Part shown: one piece after another, positions 43,717-57,038 of the stretch
Layout: each line of letters opens with the position of its first letter
Position numbering within the stretch: position 1 is the stretch's first letter
DNA from: Echinococcus granulosus
Taxonomy: Eukaryota; Platyhelminthes; Cestoda; Cyclophyllidea; Taeniidae
Length of the DNA: 64,000 nt
Assembly: GCF_000524195.1 (NCBI RefSeq)
Contig: NW_020170412.1
Coordinates: 293,949 to 357,948 of the forward strand
Reading direction: 5' to 3'
Notes under the pieces: model-generated
The model's input: only the letters and a program-made list of their open reading frames with translations
Database searches by the model: none
What the model was told of the DNA's origin: nothing
Made by a program: the position numbers and the translations under genes

Positions 43717-43893
43717 TATAGTTTTAATAGGTTAATTGTTTGTTTAAAGCTCGATTTTGTCAGCGCGGACACTTAGGGGTCTGCTGTTGCACCTCCGCCG
43801 GGCTGACTAACCTCCGATCCATGGCAGCAGCCTTCAAGCCCTTCCGCCCAAGTACTATACCTTTTGTCTTCGGAAAAGTCTCTGAGTGCTGCA
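43717..43893 (+). mobile_element. Solo LTR of TRIM-like family, + orientation
   Basis: Family blocks in + orientation: TTAATTGTTTGTTTAAAGCT, TGCACCTCCGCCGGGC, CTTCAAGCCCTTCCGC, AGTACTATACCTTTTGTCTT, then AAGTCTCTGAGTGCTGCA, a clean CA end at 43893. The start near 43717 is approximate. Confidence 0.85.
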
Positions 43894-46800
43894 TAATTGT
43901 TTATTTCCTTCATTTTTCGTAGCATTTGACAGATGTTTAGTCCCAAAAAGCTTCTATTTCTTTCATCCACACAGGAGAAAAGTTGGACATTTGGAATCAT
44001 ACGTCAAATGATGTAAGGAGAGCTATTTTTAAATGACGGTTTGTAAAATAAATCTTTTTTTTCTGAATAATTATTGCCTTTACATTATCAAACGGTTGGC
44101 TGCAAAGTGCCTACTGAAATGCGGTTATAAGCGACCAGACAGGTTTTTGTGTTAGGTACATAAACGAACAGCTACTTAACGTTTAGCATTGTTGCAGTTT
44201 CTGAGACAGAATTTGACGGTTTACGACTGAATCTGTCGATAATGATAACTACTATTACTTATCATAACTTCTGTACACCACTGAGGAGCAAGGATTTTTG
44301 CGAAAAAAATGTTACAATAGAGTGGTTAAAATGTCCACTGTATCAACAGCCAATCTCACCTCTGATTTCGCCTGGTTTGAAAAGGGCAATTGAAAATTCT
44401 CTGGGGAAGGTGATTCACCCTTACTCCTTGTTAAATTCCTCCCCTCTCCCTCAAACCCCTCACTTGACAAGGACCATTTGTCAAATAGCAGGAAAGTACA
44501 AACAAGCCTAGATCAAACATCAAAATCACGAATTGGGCTTTGGAATTAGGAAGGATGGAGAGGACTACTATAGATTAGCAAAAGGTCATAGTTAAAGGCG
44601 CCAATTTAGCTCACAAGGTAAATATTTTAATTCCACGTACCATGGAGGTTGCAGCTTGACAGGTGTCAAAGTCATGATACCTGCCTTTCAGAAAGTGGCA
44701 ACACTCTCGCAAAGCTTGAAGCCCTGGTCATTTAAAAGGGTAGAAGAACACGAATAAGCAACCATCAATCAACACTTGATTTTGGTAAACTGTGCTGTCA
44801 CAGCAATCAATTCCCAGAGGAAGTAAAAGTAGCAATTTTAGCTTTTGGTGCAACTCTATTATTATGACTGAATTAAATAATATGTGTTGGAGTAATTTGT
44901 GAACAGATCCGTTAAACATAATGGAGGGTATAGAGTTGGGTTAATTATTATAGCTCCTTTGTACTGTCGAGGTCTAAGGTATTCGACAGTGTTCCCTCCA
45001 ATCTATGGTACCAATCTGATCAACAACTACTCTCACCTCTGCTAATATACACCTGACTTAGGTTTCACTTCATCTCTTAAGAGAAAGTGCAGACCAGTGA
45101 CATTGAAGAGAGCTGGAGAAGGTTGAGACCACGGATTGAAGATTTAAGTCCCAAACTGGGGGTTAAAGGGAGAGAGAAGCAGGAAGTTTTTGAAGGGTAT
45201 GTGGAAGGGTGGATGGATGTTCAGGTAGCACGGTCCACACATCTGGTTGCATTACATTGGTCCATCTCTAAAGTTTATAATCTATTCTACTGTCAGATTG
45301 CCCTAATATCCGTTTTTGACTTTACCAAGGCAACAGTAATAAATTAAAAACTTCATTAGTAAGTTTCATTTATTTATTTTCGCATGCAATTGGTTGGTTT
45401 ACCGTAAATCCCTTATGCGTCAATTAAATGAGGAGCTCTACGATTTATAATGGCCCTAGCCTAGAACGACTTCAAGCATTAATTCCGCCTCCTGTTTGAA
45501 TCGCGCCTCTCTTGAGTCATCACCTCTCCTTCCATCCTCCTTAGCAAAGATAAATCGTCAAGTCGAAAAAGTACTTACCGGAGTGGAAGATGTGGAGTTC
45601 GGAATAAAAGGGTCGAAGTGGGTGAGGGGTGGAGGAGGCCACAGGATCGAACATCAAAGTCCCGACAAAAGTGCCAAGACGAGGAGGCAGGGAGGGAAGG
45701 TGGGTGAGTGGGTTGGAGGATATCGAGCGACATCTGGTAGGCTTAGTCGACACGACGTCAAAATAGGCCTGCTTGAAGATTGTCGCAATATGGGTGGGGA
45801 GAATGTCTTCTCTCTCTCCACTCTGTGGTGTATCCTGGACTTGCCTTCGATTCAACCAGGTCTTATGCCTCCTTTTAGATTAATCATAAGTTGGAAGTTA
45901 CCTCTTGATTCTTTAAAACTTATATTCGCACAATGAGGCATCCTTCACTCCTCATAAAGATGCAAACATTTACTCTTTGCAAGGAACAAGAAACCTTTAC
46001 TTACAAATGGTCTCCTGTGATTGTTCCATTAAAAGAACTGCCTCTGAAAGAATAAATCAGGTTTGTAATTTCTTCCATTAGTGGACCTAAATACATGACT
46101 GTCAAAAGCCGTTCAAGTCTCAATGGACACAATTCGAGGGTTTTTGGCCTCCACAATGTCTCCATTGTCTGCAATAAACAATGAAGTCTTCACCGCTGCA
46201 TCTCTCCTCCCTTACAACTTTAAGAAAAAGTTGATTTTGCAATCACCTCGCAATTTAAGATGCCAAATTTTTCCCTTTTCTTTTCCATAATGTCATTTTT
46301 CGTAGTCGTATTTTATTTTCTTTAAGCCATTTTATAGCCCTCCTCCATTGTTCTACATTCCCATCCTTTTGATTAACTTAACGGTTTTAAATCATACCCC
46401 TTCCCATTAGTAGAAGTACAAGCCCTTAAGGTGAGGAAAAAATGTGAATTTTTAAAGAATCGCTGGACCTTTTCGATTAAAGCAGTGCCTGAAAATCCTG
46501 CAGCTCCAGTTGGGGATAAATCCGGGCTTGTTTAAACAGACAGCCGTTTTTTTAGTTCACGCACAAAATTAAACTAACAATTTCAACTTAGCCATGTGAA
46601 AAAGTTGTGAGGGACGTCCGGTTTTAAACGGCAAAGTTTTTTGGACTTCCGTGTCTGAAACGGCATGCTACAGCAGGACGAGGATGCTGGGTAGTTGCCA
46701 GTGTTGTGTGCTGCTACTATCAGCTGTCACGTATGTCAGGGGCCAATTAAGGCACCCCTTGCCAAGTTGACTGGTCGTGGTCATAACTCATGCCTGAATA

Positions 46801-47462
46801 AGCGTTGAGTCATGAAGTGTCACGTGAATGAAGGCTTAAAATAGACTAAAACGCACAAACTCAGCTACAGGGCATTAAGGTAGCCGAATGGTCCTAATAA
46901 ATCAAAGACAGGTGTAGGTCTGGACGCTAGTGGTAATACAGGCCGCTGTGATTAAGTTGCCTTTATAGTCATTAATGCGGAAAGCCTGCCTGATCTCGGA
47001 TGCCTGATCAAGGCGTAACCCATACCGGTTTTGCTGAAGATCCTAGTCGTCTACAGTGATGGTTAAGATAACAGAATCCTCCCAAGAATATCTCCCACTT
47101 GGAGAGGTTGGAGCACTTTGGATTCCAGGGCACTATTGATAGGGGAGTAAGAGGATTTCAGTCCTTGATGTTTCAGTCCTACTGACAAAACTCCATAATC
47201 AAGCATTCCGCGGTATTAGTAAATGCGTATGGTAGAGAGCTAGGGCAAACCGCAAAAGCGATTCCCACTGTTTTCTTTTATCAGCTCAAAAATTCTCATC
47301 TTGCTGTCACTTATTCAAAAATATCCATCTGAAGAAACAAGAAGTCATGGTTTTAAGGGTCATAATTTGCAAAGTTTTAAAAATTAAGATGAGAAACTTT
47401 CAAAGCTAAAATGCTTAATCGATCCTAGTATTTAGTTTTATAGAATTCTGCCATTTAATCTG
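43894..47462. other. Intergenic stretch with long but unassigned open frames
   Basis: The stretch 45496-45936 is open for 146 codons on + and, within it, 104 codons on -. Neither translation shows a domain I recognise. The + product is Gly/Arg/Lys-rich, the - product Pro/Ser-rich. It may be an exon or a repeat fragment; no splice signals decide it. No TRIM-like copy here. Confidence 0.4.
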
Positions 47463-48215
47463 TTGAGCTTCGGGCCACAGCTGCTGCTCCCCAACCGTTC
47501 TTTACGTCAGCCATGCATTTTCTACCCTAGTATTATGGCCTCCTTCGACTTCAGAAAGGACCCTAGGTACCTTAATGTGACTGGAGAAGAGCATGTGCTG
47601 TGGATGGGAGAATCGTTGACCACGCCTAACGGGAAGGTTGAAAATGACGTCTACCTTTGGCAATTACATCAGTCCCGTGTTCTGAAAGAATACTATTAAC
47701 AACTGAAGTGACGCAAGGCGTGGTTGTAAACTACCTAGAAAAATTCATCGGGGAGCTTTCCACGGTATCGCTATGAAGGTGTCGGATAAGTGGACACGCG
47801 ATAATCCTCCACCTCTCTACTAACTGGATGGAACCCAGAGAGATAGGGCTGGGCAGAAGTGAAGTGAGAGCAAAGTGGCCAGGCGGAACAGAGGCAAAAC
47901 CCCAACCCTTAAAACTGTATCAAACCCTGTTTTTATTGAATGACCGCATTTAGGTCAGTGTTCTTACCACTGGCGATGGACTACGTGATGGCCTGCTCAT
48001 CCACCCTTCCTTAATCCAGCTTCCAAACAGGGAAGAACTCCAGATCCAGTGGGACTGCAAAGATGGATTAAATACATCGCAGTCAAGTTTCCTCTCAGTT
48101 TCACGCAATTTGGGTGACTGGCGCGGTTAGTTTGTGGGTAGTTTTAGTTCTTGCAGCACTGACTAAGGTGAGATTTGCCATGCAATACTTCATCTGTATT
48201 AACCACCTTTTTAGA
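47463..48215 (+). mobile_element. Truncated TRIM-like element, + orientation
   Basis: A 5' LTR fragment (47463-47575, containing CTTTACGTCAGCCATGCATT and the CCTTCGACTTCAGAAAGGAC end block) is followed by core sequence. The core includes GGTTGAAAATGACGTCTACC, ACTGGCGATGGACTACGTGA and GACTGGCGCGGTTAG, the reverse complements of core blocks in the minus-strand copies. A short 3' LTR start (TGCAATACTT, 48181) is cut off after about 35 bp. The primer-binding site is deleted or unrecognisable. Confidence 0.75.
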
Positions 48216-48706
48216 TCGGAGGTCACTAAGGTCTCCGCAGTTTCTACTCTCTCAGACTGGCATAGCCCCCGGGCAATATCAGTGAAGAACGGGGGTGCTG
48301 AACTACATTTAATTGCATTTTAAAACAAATTATCTATTCCACACGTCTTGTTGTTAAAGCAAATCCTGAAGAAAACTAATTGTAAAGTAAAACCCTATTG
48401 TTGAAGGGAGATTGCCAGCTGTAACAAGTTTTACCTATTTTTTAAATCCAAAAGCATTTAATCAGGTAACCCAATATCAGTATTTACTTTACAGCTTCTT
48501 TTATGCGTTTTGTATATCACATATTGCTGTCATTTAGGCTAAATTACTACATAATTTTATGATGATTGGTCTTGACTAAGTACTAAGCTAATTGTAACGA
48601 AACGTCCCTCAACTCAGAGCTAAGTATTTTTCCTTTAATTAATATCACGGACGATTAATTTGGTCTACTTTACACATAATTTGTTAATACGAGTTACTTG
48701 AAGACG
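48216..48706. other. Short intergenic gap, nothing recognised
   Basis: AT-rich, no feature seen. Confidence 0.6.
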
Positions 48707-48902
48707 TGTAGCGCCTTGAAACCTCTCAGAAGATGAAAGAAGACACAATGGTAGGATGGAAAATTTATTGCCACCGTACAGGGGGACTGAGGCGTTACTG
48801 GCATGGCCCATAGATCAGACCGCCTAGCGGAAGTACAAAGTCGAAGCCCTCAATATCCGCGTTACCAAAACGAAGAGTTGAACAGGTAACCGAAGTAGCA
48901 CA
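48707..48902 (-). mobile_element. Full-length solo LTR of TRIM-like family
   Basis: Starts TGTAGCGCCTTGAAACC, the cleanest terminal TGTA in the set, and continues GAAGATGAAAGAAGACACAA, GGCATGGCCCATAG, CGCCTAGCGGAAGTACAA and CGAAGAGTTGAAC to about 48902. No matching target-site duplication in the flanks. Confidence 0.9.
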
Positions 48903-50478
48903 GCAAATCCTCGAACAATGTTTACCCACCCAAAATATAATGTATAAATGCGTAAACTTGGTTATCTTTGTCAACCAAAATTAGGCAATTGTCTTCTTGT
49001 TGTGTAAAAATAAAACAATGCTTTTAAGTCTACATTTAGCTTTACACGTTTGACAATCCTAGCAGGTTCTGTCACCATCCGGGCGGTGTGGATGTCTGAC
49101 GTTGTATCCCTGTCCGAAAGGACGTCAAATCCGATTTGGCGACTACTCACAACAGCGAGGTTATAGAGGCCACGTCCACTTCTGGCGGTCAATTCACCCC
49201 CGCGTTCTACAAGAAGACCGTTGCATACTGAAGTGAAACCAGACTGAGACAATTAGAAACCTCTCATCGCAGGTACGTTACAATATTCATGTGACTAGAG
49301 GTGAATTACGTAAACAACGGACACCGCCTCCACATTCCCAGTGATTAATTAAAATGTCAAGGGCTTTACTCTAAACAATGCGTAGGAAGAAAAATGTTTC
49401 TATGAATAGTAATTGGTACTTGAAATGTGTTAGTTTTAGAGTAATGCAGTGGATAGAGAAATATAAAGTAGACAAGTCGTCACAATGCAGTCTACAAGAA
49501 GGTGTAAACCGCGGAATCACCTCGTTCCTGACTTGTGGGTGGCTTCCAAAGGGCCAACACCATTTCGATTCTGGAGAAAAAGCGTAACCATGGTGGATGC
49601 TGGCGACGACATTCTAAAGGCAGAACTATGTAGTAAAACAAGGCTTTTGAAGTCCTCGGAAATCCCACCATTGTCTTCACGGGATAGACTCTTGTTCATG
49701 ACTATAGCTATCCAGCCTTCCCCCTTCTCACACTCCGCCATGCCTTACTACATGTTCAGTTCCGACTCGGGGTGCCACAGTACCTACATTTAAGGGGATC
49801 CATAATAACAAGCTGTAGTGCAAAATCCAACTTAAAAGTAATGGAAATAGAAGAATTTTAAGGTGGTTTTGTCGTTTGCCTTTACATTAAAGGAAGTTTT
49901 TAGGAGAAAAATGTGGTAAGATTTCATTTTTCGGTTGAGACTCCAATACCTGCCTTGACATCATTAACCAAAAGTTATAAAAAGATATGGTACAAAAATA
50001 GAACCGATTACATTGCGTTTCGGCAATAAAACATGGTTGCCTGCTCCCATTAACCTAAGAGGCAGGTTTATTTTAGATTTTCATATAAAGAAAACACTGG
50101 TTTCACATTCCAGCAGTCACTTTACAGACCTTTATACCATTATAGATGTTCTCTCAATGTATAAACCTTAGATGACTCCTTTTACAAGACAAATGGGCGG
50201 GCAGGATGCTTCCTTATTGAAATTTTGCTATGAAAAATCCTCAACAATCCATACTTCTAAGCGACAAACAGATTACCGTGGGATGGACAATCTGGACGTG
50301 CGTGAGAGAAGTTTTTCGCAGATTTTGCTACCCCAGCTTTTTACGCCATCAATTCACCGGCTGTGGCCAAATAAGTGCCATCAAAACGCTCAGGAACTCA
50401 AAAAGGACAGAACCCTAGACGTACTAAGAAATCTAAAGAAAGTTGAAGGAAACATTTCATAAAAACTGGAGGATGTTT
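48903..50478. other. Intergenic stretch, nothing recognised
   Basis: Overlapping short open frames around 49378-49793 on both strands show no domain. No family repeat. Confidence 0.55.
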
Positions 50479-51570
50479 AATAGCACCTGAGTCTTCTCTA
50501 AAGAATAAAAGTCGAGAATAATGGGACGAGAAGTGTATTGGTGACGTGTAAAAGGGCTGGGAGGCTATTGGCATGGCCGGGAGAACATACCAACCAGCGG
50601 ATGTACAAAAATGGGGTCTTGAGTGTGCATAAAACCAAAACGGTTGGACAAACGTTCCAAGCATCGCATAGTCATTATCCTTTTGAGCATTGTCCCCGAC
50701 GCTCCCCTTAATCAACCTCCCTCGTCGGCCACCACAACATATATGGGTGCTGTAAGAAGAGCACCCACGAATCAACAGCGCCGGTCGTCAGATTTGCCTT
50801 CAACTAAAAAATTTTCTCACCAAAACATCACTTAACCTTTGGGGCATTTCTACAAAATCTGTACATTTGTTTTTTTCTTTTAAAAAACGGCGTTGGAGGA
50901 AGGAAATATTGCCGATTATCTCGAATGTCTATCGCTAGACATAAGAACACAGACCTAAAAGCAGTCATTTTATAAAGGACGGGGCTTGGTAAAGTTTTCT
51001 AGGAAATAAAGTTTCCTTCTCACCTTAGTGCTCCCTAGTTATAAATCCATTAAGCTCTATTCTACTAGTAGAGAGGTGGAGGAGGTATTGCGTGTTCCCT
51101 TCACTGACATCTCCATTAAGCTAGCGTATACAGCATGGTCACAAACTATTCCAGATGGGTCACGGCAGGTGCCGCGACCCAATTGTCAATAGCGTTCCTA
51201 CGGAACACAGGGCTGGGGTAGTTACCGAACGTAGGCGTAAAATATTAAAACTTCTGCTAGGAGTCGTTGCAGATTTGCTTATCCTCAACATATGCTCTTC
51301 TTTCGTCACAGTAATGTTTAGTTATCAGCATTAAAAATCCGGGTGGTTGCCCTTTTGGCTCGGACTGGCTTGCTGCTGCCACCAATATAGCAACTCAAGT
51401 CATTCCTAAAGATAAAAGAAGTCATAATACTGGGACAGAATATGTATTGCTAACTTAGAGAAGGACCGAAATGCTACTGGCATGGCTTCTAGGCCATATG
51501 ACCGAGCAAAGGTGCAAGGGCGGAGCCCCATTTTCCTACGAAACCAAAAGAAAAATTCAAACGTGAACCA
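50479..51570 (-). mobile_element. Complete TRIM-like element, LTR-core-LTR
   Basis: Terminal repeats at about 50479-50670 and 51386-51570. The primer-binding site at 51373-51384 reads CTGCTGCCACCA, 11 of 12 to the consensus tRNA-Leu end and the best-preserved site in the window. It lies one base from the LTR boundary. The core contains the conserved CTATCGCTAG and GGGTGGTTGCCCTTTTGGCT blocks. Confidence 0.87.
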
Positions 51571-53049
51571 CAATTCTGAGATATTTAAATTAAACCCGAA
51601 TATGTGGATTTTGATAAATACGTAGCTTACGGAAACCAGCAAACCGATAAAGCTTATAACAACCTAAAGTCCATAAAATGTATGGTTATCCAAGAACAGA
51701 TCCCGGAACGCCCATAGTAAAAAGTGTCAAGTGTCTCAAGATTAAAATAACAGGTCCAAATTTCAGATGCTCTGTTATAAACAAACTTAACTAATGGGGA
51801 GCTCCGACTTGCAACCCGAACAGACGCAACCAGTTGTAACTACTTATTTGTACTTAACAGGATCACGCTGAAGTGGAGCGCTTTGAGTCAGTCCTGAATA
51901 ACCCGACATCGAGGTGGCAACCGATCTATGGAGGATGAAAAAGCCGTGTAAGGAAGCGTATATAATTCAAATGTCGCCTTGCTTTATCCCTTTTTTTAGC
52001 AGAGGCCTCCCCTTCGGCTCTCTTCCGTGATCTCTCCCCTCCCCTTCTGTAAAGATAAATTACCTCTAAGATTGGAAAGTAGATATTGCGAAGCTGTACC
52101 TCTTCTAAAATTGTCTCTTTCTCATTGGTGGAAACATTTGTTATGGATTATTTTGGAATTCTTAAATATTACATGAAAGGCTCAAGAGAGTGATACATTT
52201 GAGAAGTGGTACAATCATCTAGACAACGTTCTACGGCGAACGCACTTCATATGTGAACATTTTGCGCAATGCATCAACAGATTATGATATAAGTTACTGT
52301 AAAATGTTCCAAAAGAGCGAATTTGAATTCTTGGTCCTTGACCCACTCCCTTGTGGACAATTTAAAAGGACTCAATATATAGGCGGATGCTTACACTGGA
52401 CCCACTTTCGTTAACTGTTCTTTTGTGAGTCTCATATTTTCACCAAATCACACCTATGCTTACATCAGTGTCGTCTGAATGCGGAATTTGGACAAGGAGG
52501 GCAAGGTTGATCTTCAGTCCAGAACACTTTAATACCACTTTAGCCTATCGGTAAGGAAGAAGTCTTATCAACGCATCAGAAAGCTGTACTCCCTAACGGG
52601 ACAACTTGACACCAAGACGATGACGCGATCCCAATGTCAAAAGAGTCTTGGTGGTAAAAATACAAAGTTTCATTAGAAGACTAGCCAAACTGAGTAATAA
52701 AGAAACGCTAATTCATGGAGGTGGTGTGCAGGTAAAACAATACGAACAGAACTGACTAATGCTAGCTCCTTTGTCATATTGTCACAAAGTTTAGTTAAAG
52801 TTGAAGGAGCTTTTATTTTTCCAAAAACATTTTTAATCAAAGCTCTCTTAAAAGTGGTGGGAAAAAAGGCATCTCAGAGTGCAGCCAGCTTTATCTAGAA
52901 GCTCACATAAGCAGTGGAGACTCTTTGAGAGCCTCCGTATGGTGTACTCTTACCGTTGGTGATTTTGATTTATACCAACTGTACTTAGCTTTTTCCCATT
53001 CCCTCTATAGCCCGCTGTTAATTAGAACACAAGCATGACATACTTTTAT
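51571..53049. other. Intergenic stretch, nothing recognised
   Basis: No coding feature or family repeat identified. Confidence 0.55.
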
Positions 53050-54671
53050 GCAAATAGGAAGGCATAAAACTTGGCGAGATGGGATGAACATGGCCCAGAG
53101 CCAGTGTCCTCTAACAGAAGTAAAAAGGCAGAGCCTTAAGTGTTCGTGAAACCAAAATGAATAGTTCAACAAACAATTTAAGTATTACAAACCCCCTCTC
53201 CTTTTTAGGCGTCGTTCCCGGTGTTCGACTTGGTCAGTCTCCCACTTCGGCCATCGCAAGGTAGTCAGTACTGCAGGAAATGTAAGCACAAAGCAATTGC
53301 TCTAGTCATTGAATTTGCTTGGAATGTTGCGGATTCCTCTTAAGAATTCTACTAGAATTGGAGTTTTGTTCCTTTTAGAAAGTGTTTTAGGTAGGTATGC
53401 CAATACCTTACCCATGATTTTATTGTCTAGGGTTCGTCATTGTTTCATTGTTTACGCATCCCGTGAAAGCACATTAATAGGTCTCTAAGGCATTTAACAG
53501 TAAACAAGCTTTATTCTCTGCATCTTATCGCTAATGAGTCTAAATCCAGTGATACGGTTTTAGCCTTCTCATACTACCATTCAAATACATAAGAGAGACT
53601 GGACGAAATTATAGGAGGGCCATTTGCATTATAATTGCTGCACAAGCAAAAAAGTGTCTAATAGTTTTCTGTATAGACCGTTCCAATGACTGGTTGCAAG
53701 TTGTGGTGGTCATTCCCTAACGCCGTAAAACCTACCCATGAAGGTGAATGAACCTCAGCATGGGATGAGATGTAACACCTCTTTCTCCTCCTTCGTATTC
53801 TCCGTGCTAATGCTTCCCCAAGTGATTATCACCTTTTCTTGTTGGTAGCATTGTATAATCTCATGACCTCATACGGAGTAGACAGTACACATCTGGAGGT
53901 CAAATGTTGAGGACGAAGTAGTGATCAGATTTTTGGTTCTAGAAAGGTGCAATTCACCACACCTTTGTGTCTCGTTGAGGAAAGAGGACAGGCCAGAATG
54001 GTGTATGCTTTACCGAATACTAGAATAAGCTCTATGCGTTTATTTAGCATGCATGACTAAATTGGGATTTGCCCGAACCTACTTAGCCAGCTCATTTAAA
54101 AGCACAAAGAGACAGGAAGAAAGAAGCAGAGCCAATAAATCGACTGAATTCTTTTGTCAATGCCAATAGGCCTTTTAGAAGGGGAATTCGTAGTTGATTA
54201 GATGAGGTTACCATTCACTCCAGGTTGGCGTGGTAATTGTTAACAATGCCTGTCGATAGGTGCAGCAAGTGGAGATACACTTTGTGGTAGCATTTCCACA
54301 GAAGGTGAGACTGGGGTATTCGTCTAAGGTAGGCGTCAGTAACAATCCTTCTGTCAGGAGTCGTCGCAAAGCCTCTCATCCTCATCAAATATCCTCCCTA
54401 CCTTCACGTTAAGGCTTAACATGTAAAAATGGAAAGGGTAGTTGTCCATTAGAATGGGATTTGATATCTGCTACCACCAATGTAGAGTCCCGAGACTTCT
54501 CTGAAGGCAAAAAAAGCCTACTCCTTAAAAAATTTGTGGCGGCAACGTATAGGATGGGGTGGGTCTTCTGGCATGAACCAGCGACCATTCCGTTCGGTGG
54601 AAGTACACTCACGGAGCCTTAAGTTCCCATAAAACCAAAATGACTCGTTAAACGACTAATCAAATTATTAC
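53050..54671 (-). mobile_element. TRIM-like element with enlarged core
   Basis: A shortened first LTR (53050-53189, ending GTATTACA) and a full second LTR (54481-54671, starting TGTAGAGTCC). Primer-binding site 54468-54479 (CTGCTACCACCA, 10 of 12). The - strand polypurine tract at 53190-53206 (AAAAAGGAGAGGGGG) is the clearest in the window. The core is about 1.3 kb instead of about 0.7 kb: recognisable core ends near 53400 and resumes near 54230, so about 0.8 kb of unrelated DNA sits in between, or this copy keeps sequence that the others lost. Confidence 0.82.
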
Positions 54672-56037
54672 TTTAATCTTTCCTTGGTTCATGCAATTGC
54701 TGACTGCATGCTGTAAAACCGGAACTACGTAAGGGAGAAACATACATCTGTAGTGTCAGCCATGCATTTGACAAGCACTTCATTGGATTAGTGTCATCAT
54801 CTTAACGTATAATTTCGTCGACCTCATTACTTCAGTTGAATTAAGACTGACTAAACATTCCTCATCGGAATGGTGTAATCACTTTCATTGTTCGACTTGG
54901 AAAAAATGCTTCTTGATAGTATGGATGCATTGTGGTTTATCAAAACCGTGGTTTACTAATATTTGTCATAAATTGTTGACCTTTTCCTCCATACATATCT
55001 ACAAAGAGGTGGAGGATTAACTTCAACAGAAGCCACCAAGATTCCCATGTAAGCTCTGCGCTTAGGCCAAAGCCAGTGTGGGATGTGGAAGGACATTGGA
55101 CCAAAGGCAACTTAAGTTTGTTTAAATTACTCCTGTGGTTAGTGAGACCTCCAAACTCCATATTTCATCCTCTTTTTTCTACTTAAACGTGTTTATCAGT
55201 TCCTGTGAGTTATCCTTTTCCTGTGGTCAACTTAGCTCATAGATGTTGCGCCCATGACTTGGAGGCAGTAGTTCAACGAGGAAGTATTGCTTGTTCTAGC
55301 TACGCTTTCGGTCAAATCCTACATCCGCTCCCGGCAAGAATAGCGTATAATCAGTTTTCCTATCTGTCTTGAGGATTTTCTGGTAAGTACATCCTTCACT
55401 TGCTTAGGACAGAGCTAGTCAAACTTCTTCCCATTAATTTTAATGAGTTATCATAGCACGCTGTCATTTGAATCTCTGTCCAAGTTGGCATAGGTGTAGA
55501 TGCGATTTATAGGACTAGTTAGGAAGTAGAAGTTTGAGCACTTTTTAGATGGTGTAATTAGTCCAAATTACAAAATTTTGCTGGTAAATGATGTCCGAGA
55601 TTGATATCCGACGTGTGGATGATGCGGTTGAGGGTTTAATGGAAGTCCGCGTGCAGTTCAACAGGGCATTTCATTAGTTACCTGTCAAACTAAAGTCCAG
55701 CTGATTAAACAATGACGGTTAGCGAAAAGAGCTTCCAAAAGTGCTCATTTAGCCAAGAAAAATTGAAAGGGGATAAAATGTTAAGTGTCAGAAGTAAGAA
55801 TGCTTTAATTCTAAAATGGGATCTGGATTCTATAACTCACGCGATTTGCCAGGGCAAACCCTACATTCCTGTCTTCTGTCAAAAAAGGCTACATTTAACC
55901 TCCACCGCATGCTCTGCAAATATTTTTAAGGAGATTGCCTAAACTGGTTGACTAAATTAGAATAAAAAACGTCAAATAAGCGAAATGTGCAGAAATGGAG
56001 GAGCATGAAGGATAAGGTGAAGGCAAGTAGCGATTAT
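54672..56037. other. Intergenic stretch, nothing recognised
   Basis: No coding feature or family repeat identified. Confidence 0.55.
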
Positions 56038-57038
56038 TGGAGTGTCCTAAGTCTTCTCTGAGGTTCGAGTAGGTTATAGAGGCGTACGGCGGGGATATAC
56101 TACTGATGTGTAAAAGAACTGAGGCTATTGTTGTGGGCTGTAGGGCATGTCACTCAGTCTTAAGTGACCACATAACAAAGGAAATTAAACAGGCAAAGCC
56201 TTTCATAGGTCCCTCCATTTCGGTCAACCACCCACTCTGGCCATCGGAACTTAGTCTGTGCTGTGAGATGAGTACATATGAAACAACCATGCCGACCATG
56301 GAATTTGCGCGTAATTGACAAGACATATGACCTCAACGTCACTGATCCCCCTTGTCAATTTTACTGTCTGGGAACCGTGTCGAAGAATGGGGAATGTGCT
56401 GGCCATCTTCTATATCCATCGCTAGTCGTTAGAACACTGGCTTTAAATCAGAGCCATTTACTAAGGGATAAGGCTTCGCGTTCCTTTCTCCTTGCCACTG
56501 TTCTCACGTCAGTGCCGTCCATCCATGTAAATATCTGGTCTCTACCTAGCTAATAGGAAGTTGGAGATGTTGTGTATTCATTTAATTTGCATCTTCATAC
56601 AGGTACCATGGATATCTCCGTAATGAACTGTTTCGAACGGTTCATGGCTAGTGTCGCTTCATTTGTCAATGACATATTCACTGGACAAGGAATTGGTGTA
56701 GCTGCCGAAGATTGGCGTCATTTTCAACCTTTCCCTTCCGCATTATATGACCTTCTTCCGTTAAGCTGAGGTATAGTGTTCGGATACGGAAATCGGGGTA
56801 GTAGTTCTCTATGATTGGGTTTGCTTTCCGCTGCCGTCTATTTGGTATCCCAAATCTTTTCTGAAGTCAAAAGAAGTCAAACTAATAGGGTCGAAAATGT
56901 TTTATCGGTGAGGAGAAGGTCTGAAGGGGGCTACTATTGCAGCTCGGAGTACTTGCTAGCTAACGGAAATACAAAAGCGGAGTTTCCAATGGTCGCGTAA
57001 ACAAAAGGAAGTGTTAAACAAACAATTAAAGTATTATG
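56038..57038 (-). mobile_element. Complete TRIM-like element, LTR-core-LTR
   Basis: Terminal repeats 56038-56208 and 56843-57038, core about 635 bp. Primer-binding region at 56828-56839 (CCGCTGCCGTCT, 9 of 12, but the first eight bases are perfect). The core matches the 33339-34390 copy in long blocks, for example GGCCATC...CCATCGCTAGTCGT and CAGGTACC.TGGATA.CTCCGTAA. One open stretch in the core (56572-56769) has no domain and is not shared by the other copies. Confidence 0.88.
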
